DNA from: Rhynchonema sp. JSB1_4 | Taxonomy: Eukaryota > Nematoda > Chromadorea > Monhysterida > Xyalidae | DNA: 64,000 bases | Assembly (NCBI GenBank): GCA_030248065.1 | Contig: JASAMV010001966.1 | Coordinates: 1 to 64,000, forward strand | Reading direction: 5' to 3' | Shown: piece after piece, positions 16,898 to 28,538 of the stretch | Position numbering within the stretch: position 1 is the stretch's first letter | How the letters are laid out: every line of letters starts with the position of its first letter | Notes under the pieces: model-generated | Databases searched by the model: none | What the model saw: the letters and a program-made list of their open reading frames with translations, nothing else | Told to the model about the DNA's origin: nothing | Translations under genes and position numbers: made by a program

Positions 16898-19800
16898 ACA
16901 AGCGCCACAAGTGGACCATGTTTATTCAAGATAAAGTATGTATCTTTCACAGTAACTGCACACAGCGGCAGATCTGACAAGCCGCCACCGCAGTACACGT
17001 GGATCGTCTGATGTTTTGGTTCTGTTCCCACTGTTCTTAACGCAACTATGCAGAGAAAACGGTTGACGCTGCCTTGGGCACACGAGATTCGTTAAATTAA
17101 GAAGACGAAGATATGAGTGCCATTGTTTTTTGGTCATTGCCACATCAAGAAACGATTCTAAATTACAGGTGGCATGACAAGATGTGCGTTATGTATACTA
17201 TGGTGTTGAAGCGAAAGAATCGAGAATCGAGGTGTTTTAGCAACCGTCGAATGTCTCATTAACGGTCAATGAAACAGACAATAAAGGGGCAATTCTATTG
17301 TAGTCTACGCATCTGCGCAGCTTTTGTGCCAACACAGCTGAACGACAGTGTTCAGTGCAAAGCACGGGGTTTGTGCGCAAAGCGACGAACAGCAGCGACG
17401 TGAATGAGTGTGAAGAATTGTATACAGGGCAAAACACACTTGGATAGCGCGACGATTGCGTCGACGGAACAGCCTGATGCGTCAAGCGCCTCCCACAACC
17501 CAGGCAGGCGGAGGCAAATTAGCGGGTTAGCGGATTGCACTCGCTTTAGCATAGCGTGTGAAACCCGCTAAACCGCTTGTGTTGGGTGTGAGGCCCGAGC
17601 CCGAACTACGTGCGCACATGCATAGACTACATCAGAATAAGCCCAATAAAGCATCGGCTAAAAATTCTCCTTTGCTGAGATTAAATTCGACAGGACGTCC
17701 GTCCGTATTGTAACGTTGCGTCTCATGGGGCGGCCGAGCGGCAATACCCTAACACACGATTCAGAATATTAGTTCAGTGCGTGTAAACATGTCACCATTT
17801 TATGCATGCTACGTGGAGTACAAGTACATGAACCTACGTATATAGTATTTAGATATATTAGGCTCAAACTGTTACTTTTTGCATAAGTTTGACTCAAGCT
17901 TATGCAAACAGTGACCCAAATTGGTTGGTGCTGTATTCGCTTGCTGTTGTAGCGATTTCCGAGCAAGTTTGGGGGTGGCTAGGAGCCCAGCGAAAACCGA
18001 GTGCCCTGCGAGGCACGGGGCACTCAGCTTTCACGGGCACCTGCATACTCCCAATCCCAAACGTACTTGGCGATCTGTATGCCAAAAAGGCCGATGCGCT
18101 CGGCACTAAAATTTCACTAATTCGCCCTGGCCCGAGATTATCATCGGTTTCCTTTGCGTTATTGTTGTTTATCAGTTGATTAAAAGCGGTTGTATAATCG
18201 CGGAAAGCGGCAGGGGCAGGGTGGTAGTATACATAGTAAGTAGCCATAAAAAGAATATTGATGTTAAACGTGGGTGCGTGCATTTTGCAATTTGATCACA
18301 ACCAGGATATGTTATTGTTATGATCGCCTGTGGGCGTTTACGTGTTATTTGTTCTGTCCACAAAATGAAACGAACCACATCAATTTACGCGTGTGGCTTT
18401 TCGCCGTTCGAGGTTTAAAATACTGTGACCTGATTTTATGTCATGTTGTCATTGAAACGCACAAGAAACAAAAAGCCCACAAAACCAAAACCCAACCATA
18501 AAAAAGGAATGAAATTTACGCAACAAAATCGTGTAGAGCAATGTGCTTGTTGCTTGTCTGTTTCTAGGTACGTGCTTTGGCAGACAGGCGGTGTGCCAGG
18601 TCATCGTCAGCGTGAATGCGCCAGATGGCCACCTAGCGAGCCTGAAAACACTGTTTTCTCATGCTGAGATGAAAAGTTATTATTTGCTTGTGTAGACGCA
18701 CAAAGGTCGGCATCGGCTGGTGCACACAACTTTATTTTCTGCAATGAACGCACAAACGAACGATTTCCCCAGCATTCAGTTCAGCTTTTCTCTCTTTCTC
18801 TCGGTACATCTACCATACAAATCTATACCTACGGCATATTTTGAGCAACAACAAAGAATGTCTGCACGCAGGACCAACGTGAAAGCTAGCACAACACGAG
18901 GCTTTTTCTTTTGCCTCCATACAACCAAGGTGATGAATTTCCGTCCTTCATTTCCGTTTGGAACCGGTTCTTCCATTTCATGCTTCATTTCTGTGTTTGT
19001 GTTTGTCTTGACACGTTGCCTGCTATATTCAAAATATGACTCAAATCTTACATGCGACTGCGGATGTGCTCGACATGATAAGTGTGTAGTGGCCCAAAAG
19101 ATCATCATGCCTTGTGTCTGGGCGCATCAACAACTCGAATAAGGTTATACATAGTAGTACTTTTCGGTCACCTTTTTGGGTGCGTAGTAATAATGGGTTC
19201 GGAATATTATACGGAAAAACGAAAATGGTGTGGCGTGTCACCATGCGACTGCAAATGACATGTGCAGCAGCACCATACCAGTTCGAAAGTTTTAGCGGAG
19301 TTTTCCTCGTAAATCCCCCCCCCCGAAAAGAGCTCTTGGGGGCTCCAAATAGAAAATTTTCCACTAAAAGCCCCGGGGCTCCAATTGGTTTTATTCTTCT
19401 GGCCTATAGATGTTTCATCCAACAGTAAGCTTGCCAGGGTGATTCAAAAGTGCCCTCAAGATTTGCCTGTTTTTTTTGTTTATATGGTGTGTAACAGACT
19501 GCAGGGATATTGTTCGTCCATAGCTCAAATAAATCCTCGTGCGATTCTGCGTACTGTGAGATGAATATAAATTGTATGTAGCACAATGACCCATGATGTT
19601 TCAAGGCAGATCTGTCGCACTCATGCGCATTATTGCAAAAACCCAAAAAACACGTCACACGCAAAAGTGGAAAACTCCGGTAATCGTTGGAGAATTAGAA
19701 TTTTTCAGTTGCGCGGCATATTCAAACTATTGCTGCGGTACACGTGAGCGAGGCACACAGGCACAAATCAGCTTTGATGTACTAGTACATACATGTATGT

Positions 19801-20256
19801 GTTATACATGTTTGTGCTGTCTCTTGCCACTTTGCTCATGTGTACCGAACTAATATTCTGGGATTCCAAAGCAGTTTGAGCGCTGCACAGGCACACGCTG
19901 TCACGGTTGCTTCCTTGACTATGTATGTAGGTCAATTTTGGAGAGCTAGCACAGCTGCTAAACTCTTGATAGCCAAAGACGTTTAACACCAGTCCATTAT
20001 TATTTTCGACCTCCTGTGTGGCACAATTATGTTCGATTCCATACACAAAGACACGAAACCAACTTTGGTCCCTCTCGAGGTTCCCTGCTGAGTGCGCTAA
20101 CTTGCCGCCATCTGGGTGTTGAGTCTCACTCGTTGTCTGTCCGGATTTTTTCTATCAAAAAAACGTCAAGTACATTTTCTCACAGATTTTTCTGATTTCT
20201 CAGATATTTTCAGTGAAAAGCTTATTAAAAAAGGTACAAAATTTTGAAATTCCAAA
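16898..20256. other. gene-poor stretch
   Basis: No gene is supported apart from one doubtful minus-strand ORF (17900-18283). A relic with GCGGAGTTTTCC and AGAGCTC/AAAGCCCC words lies at 19292-19390, and an isolated AAAACTCCGGTA end at 19670. The remaining ORFs have no recognisable domains and overlap on both strands. Confidence 0.4.
17900..18283 (-). CDS. doubtful hypothetical ORF
   Basis: A 127-codon minus-strand frame; an internal start at 18247 gives M-A-T-Y-Y-V-Y-Y-H-P-A-P-A-A-F-R-D-Y. Codon use looks more gene-like than in neighbouring frames, and the composition is not simple. There is no signal peptide, known motif or homologue I can name. A GT within it (after M-Q) could be a donor. 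It may be chance. Confidence 0.2.
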   Translation of the reverse strand: MHAPTFNINILFMATYYVYYHPAPAAFRDYTTAFNQLINNNNAKETDDNLGPGRISEILVPSASAFLAYRSPSTFGIGSMQVPVKAECPVPRRALGFRWAPSHPQTCSEIATTASEYSTNQFGSLFA

Positions 20257-22640
20257 ATGCAAATGCACGAGCCAATTGGGCAACAGGATGGCACGAAGGC
20301 GGAGGCATTCAGACAGGACGATAGGAAATGGCATCTATTCGGACAGCGTGGTCATGTGATTGATGTGTGCAAGACAATTGCTCTGATTCAGGTATTGACT
20401 CATCGACTAGTATGCAGATTTATCATTCTAGTTGGCTGATTGGATGACTGGTTGATCTGTTAAATGTTTGGTAAATATAGGGAACTTGCTTGACTAATTG
20501 TCTGATTAATATAGATCGATTATTAACTGATTGATTCTACTGGTAATGTATTATTAACTGATTGATTTTAACATGGAGTGACTGGAATGCTGGATGAACT
20601 TATATTACGCATTTTTTAATAACTAGACCGGTCCCGTGCCTACGGCCCGGCTAAGGCTTCGCGCCCGCGCACCCTGGGCTATCCTAAAACCCGTCAGCAT
20701 ACCCAAAGCTATGTACCCGTGAAAACTGAACCGTGCCCCCGAGGGAGGGGGCCAATTCCAGCTATGCTACACGATCGTGTGCATGTGGTACATGTTGTAT
20801 CTACTGCTGATGAGCGCGGTGCCAACCGAAATGGACGTCAACATCGCCGGTCGACCGCTCGGCACCAGCTCGCCATTCATTCAGGTTGGACATTACCTAC
20901 CATCGGGGTTGTTCTTCAAAAAGTGATCGGTTCGCTTCGGATTTGCATTGATCGCGCTTCTTTTTAGATTCATGGTCCTGCATTTCGAGATTAACGGATG
21001 CACTTACAGTAGTTTTTTTCTTTTTTCATTCTTTTTTGATTCTATAATGTGGGCCTCAAACGCCCGTCCTTGGCAGCTTGAAAGCTAGCAAACCATTCAG
21101 CGCTGTTCGACAATAAATAGAGGCACTAATCAGAGAAGCTCGAAATCGAAATACGGTATCTTTCATTCAAAAAAATAGTCACGTGACTCCTGCACGTCTT
21201 GTCACTAAAATGCGATATGTGGTCAATGTCAAAGTGTGATCTTCTTGCAGGCGGAGGAGAATGCCATCGCGCAATTCAATGGCATCGACCCGAATGCGGA
21301 CATCAAGGACATGGATCGGACACGTTGGTTGTGCAACATTTGGCTTATAGTACCGCCCTTGTCGTCAACTCTTGTCATCACCTCCCATGTGTAGATTATC
21401 GCGCTCATTTGGGCTGATTCATTTGACGACGAGAGTTGACCACTGGAGTTGACTATTGTACCATTAGACCGAATATTTGTGCCGTGAGCGTAAACACTAA
21501 TGTTTAAACACTAACACAGTAACATATCAAGTTTGAACGACCACCAGAGTTGACGGTTTGCGCAGATGATTAAACAATTAGCCATAGCAAATGTATAATC
21601 GTTCGCTCGTACCGTATACCGACTGGCCTTATCCATATGGCTTACACCCACGGCACTAACACTTCAAACGCACAGGTGACCACATCGGCTATTTCTTCGT
21701 CGTGCTTATCGGCGAACTGGTTGTCTGCGTCGTGTTCATCTACGGTCTGTGGTGCACCGAAAATGTCAAGTTTCTGTTTCCCTATCTGATCATGTCGTTG
21801 GTCAATATCGTCATCGAGGTCATTCAATTCACACCCATGTCAATTTTGCTCGCCGCGATACAGGTGCGTACGTTGTACCGCTAATTGACACCTATGTATC
21901 TTTGGGTCAATAGTTGACACCGCAAAGCAGCCCCCGAGTGAGCGCGAGAAATAATACATGGCATTCAGCGTGAGTCGACGACTTTTGTTGGCGATCTATG
22001 TACATATCTGAGTTGGCCATATGTCAATAAGCTGTGTTATACCCATTTCCCTTCCCATCTGAACCCGGCTTTCCACAATCGTGCGGAAGTCTGCGATAAA
22101 AAAAGTCACGTGACAAAACAGAGCCTATTACATATAATACCGTATATCGGGCAACCACCTTAGTTTGATACTGCCAAAGTGAAACGAACCTCGGATGCAG
22201 GCCCTAAGCACCTATGTTATGTATGTAAGAGTCCGACCACGGTCTCATGAGACGCTTTTTTTAAGTTGGTTTGCCCAGATCCAGCAGTGCTCCGGTTTCA
22301 GGTGTATCGAAATGTTTCGAAAGCAAAAGAAAGAGAATTTGTCTATGTTTCGTATTGCTGATTGATGTAGTTTATGAGCTGATGGTTGGACCATATGCTA
22401 CTGAATGCGAGATGGTGACGCCATTTCTGTGTGTCTGTCACCAGCTATACTTATAACGCACACACAAATGTTTCACATGCTTGGTTGCAGGCCGTATTCG
22501 GGCTGACCGTCTACCGATACTATCAATTTCTGATGGAGAAACGCCGTTACGGACAACAGATCTTCGCCTCGCCCTCGTTCCAGGCGGCGACCGCGCCCAC
22601 AACAACCGGCCTGCCGCCCATGCCTGGCGAAAAGGTGTGA
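20257..22640 (+). CDS. multi-pass membrane protein, five exons, function unknown
   Basis: Exons 20257-20391, 20762-20884, 21251-21323, 21676-21863 and 22491-22640 join in phases 0, 0, 1, 0 without a stop, giving 222 residues. Residues 1-35 are hydrophilic (W-H-L-F-G-Q-R-G-H-V). A first hydrophobic segment spans exons 1-2 (I-V-C-M-W-Y-M-L-Y-L-L-L). A hydrophilic loop of about 55 residues ends D-M-D-R-T-R. Two or three further segments follow: Y-F-F-V-V-L-I-G-E-L-V-V-C-V-V-F-I, then F-L-F-P-Y-L-I-M-S-L-V-N-I-V-I and S-I-L-L-A-A-I-Q-A-V-F-G-L-T-V-Y. The tail is cytosolic-looking (E-K-R-R-Y-G-Q-Q ... P-P-M-P-G-E-K-V). The layout, four membrane spans with a large loop after the first, resembles small tetraspan proteins such as LAPTM or nematode DUF families, but I cannot assign one. 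Exon 3 could extend past its donor to a stop at 21391-21393. Intron 1 ends in a dispersed repeat. Confidence 0.75.
20624..20752. repeat. second copy of the GTGCCTACGGCCCGGCTA repeat
   Basis: It shares the GC-rich head, CATACCCAAAGCTA and GAGGGAGGGGGCC with 14811-14993 but lacks the CAGA tail. It ends ten bases before the acceptor of exon 2 of the membrane-protein gene, so it supplies most of the 3' end of that intron. Confidence 0.7.
22226..22396. mobile_element. MITE, TATAGTCC family, copy A (short)
   Basis: Left GTCCGACCACGGTCTCATGAG and right ATGAGCTGATGGTTGGACC are imperfect inverted ends. Inside are GATCCAG, TGCTCCGGTTTC and AAAGAAAGAGAA, shared with copies at 25715-25939 and 42214-42577. 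It lies in intron 4 of the membrane-protein gene. Non-coding. Confidence 0.65.
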
Positions 22641-25600
22641 ATAGTGCAATCAATGTGGGTTGATGTTTCAATATTCTCTGCAGTTTTAGTCTTCATGTGT
22701 TTTGTTTGTTCGTATGTATATAATGCATTTGTAGAAAGAACGCATTTGAGCTCTTTAGTGATGTTCTCCTGTTCAGGTAAATTATTATGAACATTTTGTA
22801 TTTTAGTAAGGTTCCAGGGGCACTTAAACTGCATTGTTTGCATTATTGCGCACCCATACATGACTGGTTTACTTTATTCTGAAGTGTAAGCACATAAACG
22901 GTGTGCACAGAGGCATAAAATGATGTCGCTATTTTATCGCACATTGATGTTGATAAAAATTCGCACAGAATAATCCACGTTTGTGTGGACACGGACAAGC
23001 CCGATGGTCAACATCAAGAAGTACATACATATATGTATACAGTATGTATGTCTACATACCTAATTGCTTTCTTATGAGACCGGTAGGTTTGTCCCCGGTG
23101 GGCGCGCGGAAATGCACGGATCTCCATGTAGGTTCGAACTTACACAAGATTGCAATTTTTCGAGCTCAAACTTGTTAATTTTTTGATTCTATGTCATTTC
23201 CCACCAAGTTCAGCTGAAAGTAACACTAAGTGTATTGCTCATTTGCATCACCAAATTGTACAATTTACATATATACATAACAATTGCACTTTTCTTATGT
23301 TATATTGCCTGAGTCTGCCAACCACCATAGTCATATCGTCGACGTCTCATTAGAAATCGAACAGATCATAGAGCGAGATAGAACGAAAGTTTGCCTGAAA
23401 TTTCCGAAACGTTTCACTCACTAGTTTTTATTTCTGCCGAACACTGGTTGCGCAAAGATCCACATGGTCGATTTATGAATTCCTGCGGAGTGTTTAATTT
23501 AGGTTATTTGGTGACATAAACACTCATACAACATCCCAATCAAAAAGTTGTGATACATATAGTCGTCAATTCTTCTTGCTGCTCTGAAATCTGGAACAGA
23601 ATGTGACCAGGTACCTTAGCGACAACTTGGCTTTGAATCACGCTGATATTTGAGTCTTATCTTTGGGCGACAGTCTGAGACAATCAAATTACTGAAACTT
23701 ATTGCAAGTATTCGCCTTGTGTGCAAACAATCTACTTAGCGGTGCCACTAAGAGACGAAAATTCATCTGAATAACCATTATGTCAACCATGGTATACAAT
23801 AACATCACAGTCCAAAGTTTCTAATTAAAGACAGAAAATTGAGTTGAAATAATTGAATAACTGTGTGCACTAAATAATGGCACAGAAGACGCAATATAGG
23901 GTCATAAATGCTGTCATCAAAGATTTTCAATTAAAACACCAAATAGACGCAATAGACAACATCGTCATGGCCGCACTTAAGGAGTCACTCAACACATCAC
24001 AACCTTAATTTTAATACAGTAACCCAGGTACAGTAACCCGGCAATAGAGATCGGGTTATCATCAGACTGCACGCCGAAACTTTTCAGAAATAAATTCAGT
24101 GAGGTTTTAGATTGAATTTTTTTTAACTTTAATTAAGTTAGGTTTTTAGATAATTAAGATAACTAATTTCTTAATCGAATTAAAAACCGAACTATTATAG
24201 CAAAACTCACTGCTGTTACATTATTAGTTTTTTGTGTGGTTATCAGTTGACCGATATTCTGCGTCGTGAAATGCTATGAACGTGAAGCAAGGCATTCACA
24301 ATCGGCTTCCTTTGTGTGCTGTCCTCAGCTCAGATGGTCATGGTTGTCGTCAACAGTCATGAAAAATTTCAGGGCCGTTTCAGTTGACGATTGTACCATT
24401 AGGCGTTCAGCAGCCGTGTTCAGATTCACTGACCAATGGTGAAAGTTGTTGCTTCATTACAGCCTCAGTGAAACATCAGACAATACATACCAATGCGCCT
24501 CTGTCTGCTGCTGTCTCTGTTTGGACTTGCATCAATTGTTTTCGGGATCTTTGGGACGGATTTCTGCTTTTTCCCCATTGATTTCATTATTCTCTTCAGC
24601 AAAAAGAAACTCTCGCTTTTTTGTAAATAAATTCGATGAAACTTCGAAACAACTTACACCATCTACCGTATACCCCCGACGACGGTTACAGTGTACGGAA
24701 AAACAAATATACATAAATATCGGTGAAATTAGAGACAGCGAAACACTGTATAATACAACCATGCATCATAGCAAAGAAAATCATAGGTTAAGTTACGACC
24801 GGGCGTTTGCCTTTTTATGGCATTTGGCGTAAAATGCGCGCGTTATGATGAAAAGGAGCGCGTTTCTGTCTGCGTGTCTGTGTAATGCGCCATAATCGTC
24901 TTAATGAAGGAAGGCAGCATGGTGTTGCGGTGAATTTAGTACCGCAACCTAGTTTGTACCCTAATGATCACTGTATGTAGGTACTATGTGCACTTGGGTG
25001 TACGGAGCGGAGGAGTTTTTATTGTCCTCCCCGTTTCACGACGATAAACGGGCATAAAATGGCAAATCATGGACACTAAAGCGTTGCGCATCGATCAAAG
25101 CGATTCTACCGGTCACACGAAATTGCGACTGTTGCAATTGTGTTGGGTCGCCTGGCTAATCAGGCAAACTTGCCTGATCAACAGGGCAAACTGCCTCGTA
25201 ATTTAACAACAGGTCAGTCTGCATCACCTGCACGTTTCGTATGACTTTCGCCTCCTCAGAGATCTGGGTCAATTAGACGGTGAACTACTTGCAAAGCGAA
25301 TCAAGCTGGAAAGAAAACAAGAAACGAAATGCAAACACCGTTCGCAAAACTTTAATCCAAGTGCTCTCATGGCAATGTTTGTCTAATTTGCTTCCCCACC
25401 GTAATATCACTGTAATAATGTAATTTTACTGTCGGCCCGATCCTGAGTCACGCAAATGCCATTTCAGTTTTGCACGTCATCAAAATTGTTGTTTTTGATT
25501 TGTACCGACAAAGTTTGGCCATGTGTCATTAAGTGGTTTATTCATCCATCCGCCTACCTGGTTTAATTTGAGTTGTAAAATCTGGAATGCTAATCACGGA

Positions 25601-25714
25601 AGTTCAAATGGAATATCGTATACGTGAAAGAAAGATACTCTTTGGTCACCCGATTAGTCATGCGCGCGACCTAACGATTCTGTAATTGGACTATAAGTTG
25701 TTACAAAGTTCAAG

Positions 25715-25939
25715 TATAGTCCATCCATCAACTCATGACACTTTTTGTCAGCTGAAAAGTTCGACAGGATCCAGTGCTTTTCCGGTTCCGGTTGGCTCAT
25801 GAAAAGAAAAGAAAGAGAAGTTTTTTTATTTTATTTTTGTACGCCGTTTTCTCTGACATTGCCTTGCGGAGGAACAACTTTTCATAGCGGAACCTAAACC
25901 TCTCAAACGAAGGTGCCATGAGCTGATGGACGGACTATA
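25715..25939. mobile_element. MITE, TATAGTCC family, copy B (best preserved)
   Basis: Ends TATAGTCCATCCATCAACTC and, inverted, TATAGTCCGTCCATCAGCTC match closely over more than 20 nt. Inside are GGATCCAGTGCTTTTCCGG and AAAAGAAAGAGAAG. At 225 bp with no ORF it is a miniature inverted-repeat element; its first or last TA may be the target duplication. Confidence 0.75.
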
Positions 25940-26289
25940 CAGTTACTGTACAGTATTGTAAGCAAGCTGCGTAACGTTTCACTCACTCGCGATGAACTAA
26001 ACCTTTACACAACAAAAGCGGAGCAACACTAACTTCGCCATGTCATTATGCGGACGAGAGAAAACCAGAAACAACATTATGATAAGGAAGATTGTAAGTT
26101 AGTAATGTGGTACCGTATACGTGTTGTATGGTTACCGATTAACACCGTATAATGGTGACTATAATTTTACGGGGCGGCCGCGCATAACTGTCGTTTCGGT
26201 GCAATGTAACCATAAAACATCGTGATTTGTCAACGTTATTGGGTACCCCCTTTCAGGGGCGGGCGCTAAAGAATCATTAGACCGCGAGG

Positions 26290-26340
26290 TGGCCAATGCA
26301 TTCACACTGACGATCACCTGGTGCACCGCCCGCCTGCGAA
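26290..26340. repeat. short dispersed repeat (copy 1 of 3), coding-like on minus strand
   Basis: The sequence CACTGACGATCACCTGGTGCA recurs in changed form at 53208-53256 and 54161-54207. On the minus strand all three copies stay open in one frame and give V-H-Q-V-I-V-S-x-N or V-R-R-V-I-V-S-A-N. Origin unknown. Confidence 0.45.
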
Positions 26341-28538
26341 GGCATGATCTGAACGGGAAATTTTCAAATATCATTGCTGTAAATTCCCATCGCACGCAAT
26401 CGTGGTTCCCAAAAAATAAACGAATTCTGCTGAAATTTCGTGCTCCGCCTGCCTGCGTGCGTTTGCTTGAGCAATGAAACCAACGTGACACAACAAAATC
26501 GCGACCATGATTACGGACAAATTTATATGATGAATATTTGACGACGGTGCTGTTTCTGTACGTGTGTAATGTTCAGCATTGCTACTTGTCATATAAGTTT
26601 GTACGTCACACAGATATATTCCGACAGTGATGCCAGTTGCGTTTTTTACTGTTTTGGAAGAAGAAAGTAAAAAAAACTGAAAAAACCGGGACTCAAGCCG
26701 ATTCACCAATCAACTATAGCAGCGAGAAATATGCCATTGATTTGTAGTTTGATTCTGATTCCCAGTGCCACCATGCAAATTGATTCAATTAGCCGACCCC
26801 ATGGTCTGATCCCCGTTTCAACAAAATTATACGCGAAGCGAAAAGCAGCCAAACCAGCCAGCAGAGACCTGTTCGATTGGTGCAACATAACATTTCACTT
26901 CGATGATAGCTCAAGCTGATTAATTCAGTTAATTTATTTTGACTCCGTCACTGCAGTCACAAACAGGCTGTTTATTGGTAATCGTGGGTACCACCGCCAT
27001 TGGCTGACACTGACTTTCTGGCGTAGTATTTGTGCGGTGCATGAAAATGTAGCGTTTGGGTCGACAAATTTTATACAGGGTACCGTCTTTATAGTGACAC
27101 TGTTTGTAGAGGAAGTAACGAAACAGGCTTTGTTGATGCTCTTGTACTGATGTTTTTATGCGTGGTATAAATATTTTGAAATTAACTGCTCACATTCAGA
27201 AAGCCAATGGTGTGTCCATGCCCAATAACATTCGACTGACTATAAGACTGGCAAAGAACTAATCTACTGGAAAGCTAAAAGACATTACATTACATTATGG
27301 ACGGAATGTAATTATCGGGCTAATCATATCCAGGCAACAAACCAACCGTTAAACCTTAGACAGCGCGCTCTGGTTCATAACTTTTATTGGTCCCCTGACA
27401 GGCACTCTTCAGGCAGGGTTACATTACATGATACATGTATACGAGTCGAAACCTGGTAATGTTTGTCACTGTCAGAATGCGCTACATACAGTAAAGCATG
27501 TATAACTGAGGTGGTGGCTAATCCTAAACCCGATATACAGCGCTCTTGGTGACCTAAGATCGGGAAATTTCAAAGCATGCACACGATCTGACAAGCTTTT
27601 TTGGCATCGCCCGCACGATATGATGTTTCACACCAACAATATATTCGGCTAATCTGCGAAATGAGATCGTCAAGTGCGATTTCTGCGATCATGTGATCAA
27701 GCGACAGACTCCGAAATCTTCTCGTGGATGAGTACTGGCTAAGTTCAGGGTCTGGTTGAACCAGAAACAGTCTGGTTTAGGCACTGGACGGTAGTCAACG
27801 TTGGGCTTGTTCTTGGTCTTAATCTTAGGCCTGGTAGGCCCAAGTGCAGGCCCTACGCCCATGCCTAAATGTAGGTTTCATAATTCCAATCTTAACTGCC
27901 GCCCGAGGCGATCCGGGTTCACACACCGCCTGAGATTCCAAATGTCTTCGTTTTCTGAACAGCATCTTTACTCTGCCGTTTGCGGTATAAGTTAAACCAA
28001 CGAAGTCGAGTGCACAAAATTTGGTTTGCAAAAACTCATTTGAGATAATGAAACATCAATACTGAACCAGACTTCTCAGTCCAGCGCCAAGCACACAAGC
28101 GCCGAATACAACATGCTGATTGGCTCCGGGGCCCAAGTGGGCGGAGTCTGCGTGCATACAGTATTTATGGCCCCTTTCGCACGCAGGGTGCTGTAATGCA
28201 TCTACACTTTTTGCCCTTTTGCGCGTGAACTGGTTGTAATTCGAATTTAGGCATTTTCGCGCACTCTCAAAGACGCAGTGTGATTATCTATTGCTGTGTG
28301 AAAAACTTCATAAATGGCGTCAATTTCTTGTAACCACCACTCTGCATGGTGACCATCACTCACAGCGAGTGTAAATGACGGGTCCCGCTTTAGTCACTAT
28401 ACTCAAATAGACTGTATAAACGTATGCCATACACATTCCACACATTTATGAATATGAATTATGTACAACATAATCAGGCATGCAAACCATCACCACTGAT
28501 CAACAAGAAATCAATAATCCGATTAATCGATAATCGTA

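Larger units (their letters stand above)
22641..28538. other. gene-free region between membrane-protein gene and eve
   Basis: I see no convincing exon in about 5.9 kb. It holds a TATAGTCC-family MITE (25715-25939), a short dispersed repeat (26290-26340), an AT microsatellite-like palindrome near 23020-23060 and three TGATGTTTCA motifs. It may hold regulatory DNA for eve. Confidence 0.5.

Noticed and set aside
18720..19142. 140-codon plus-strand ORF
   Set aside because: A 110-codon frame overlaps on the other strand; composition is AT-rich and hydrophobic stretches look random. No motif.
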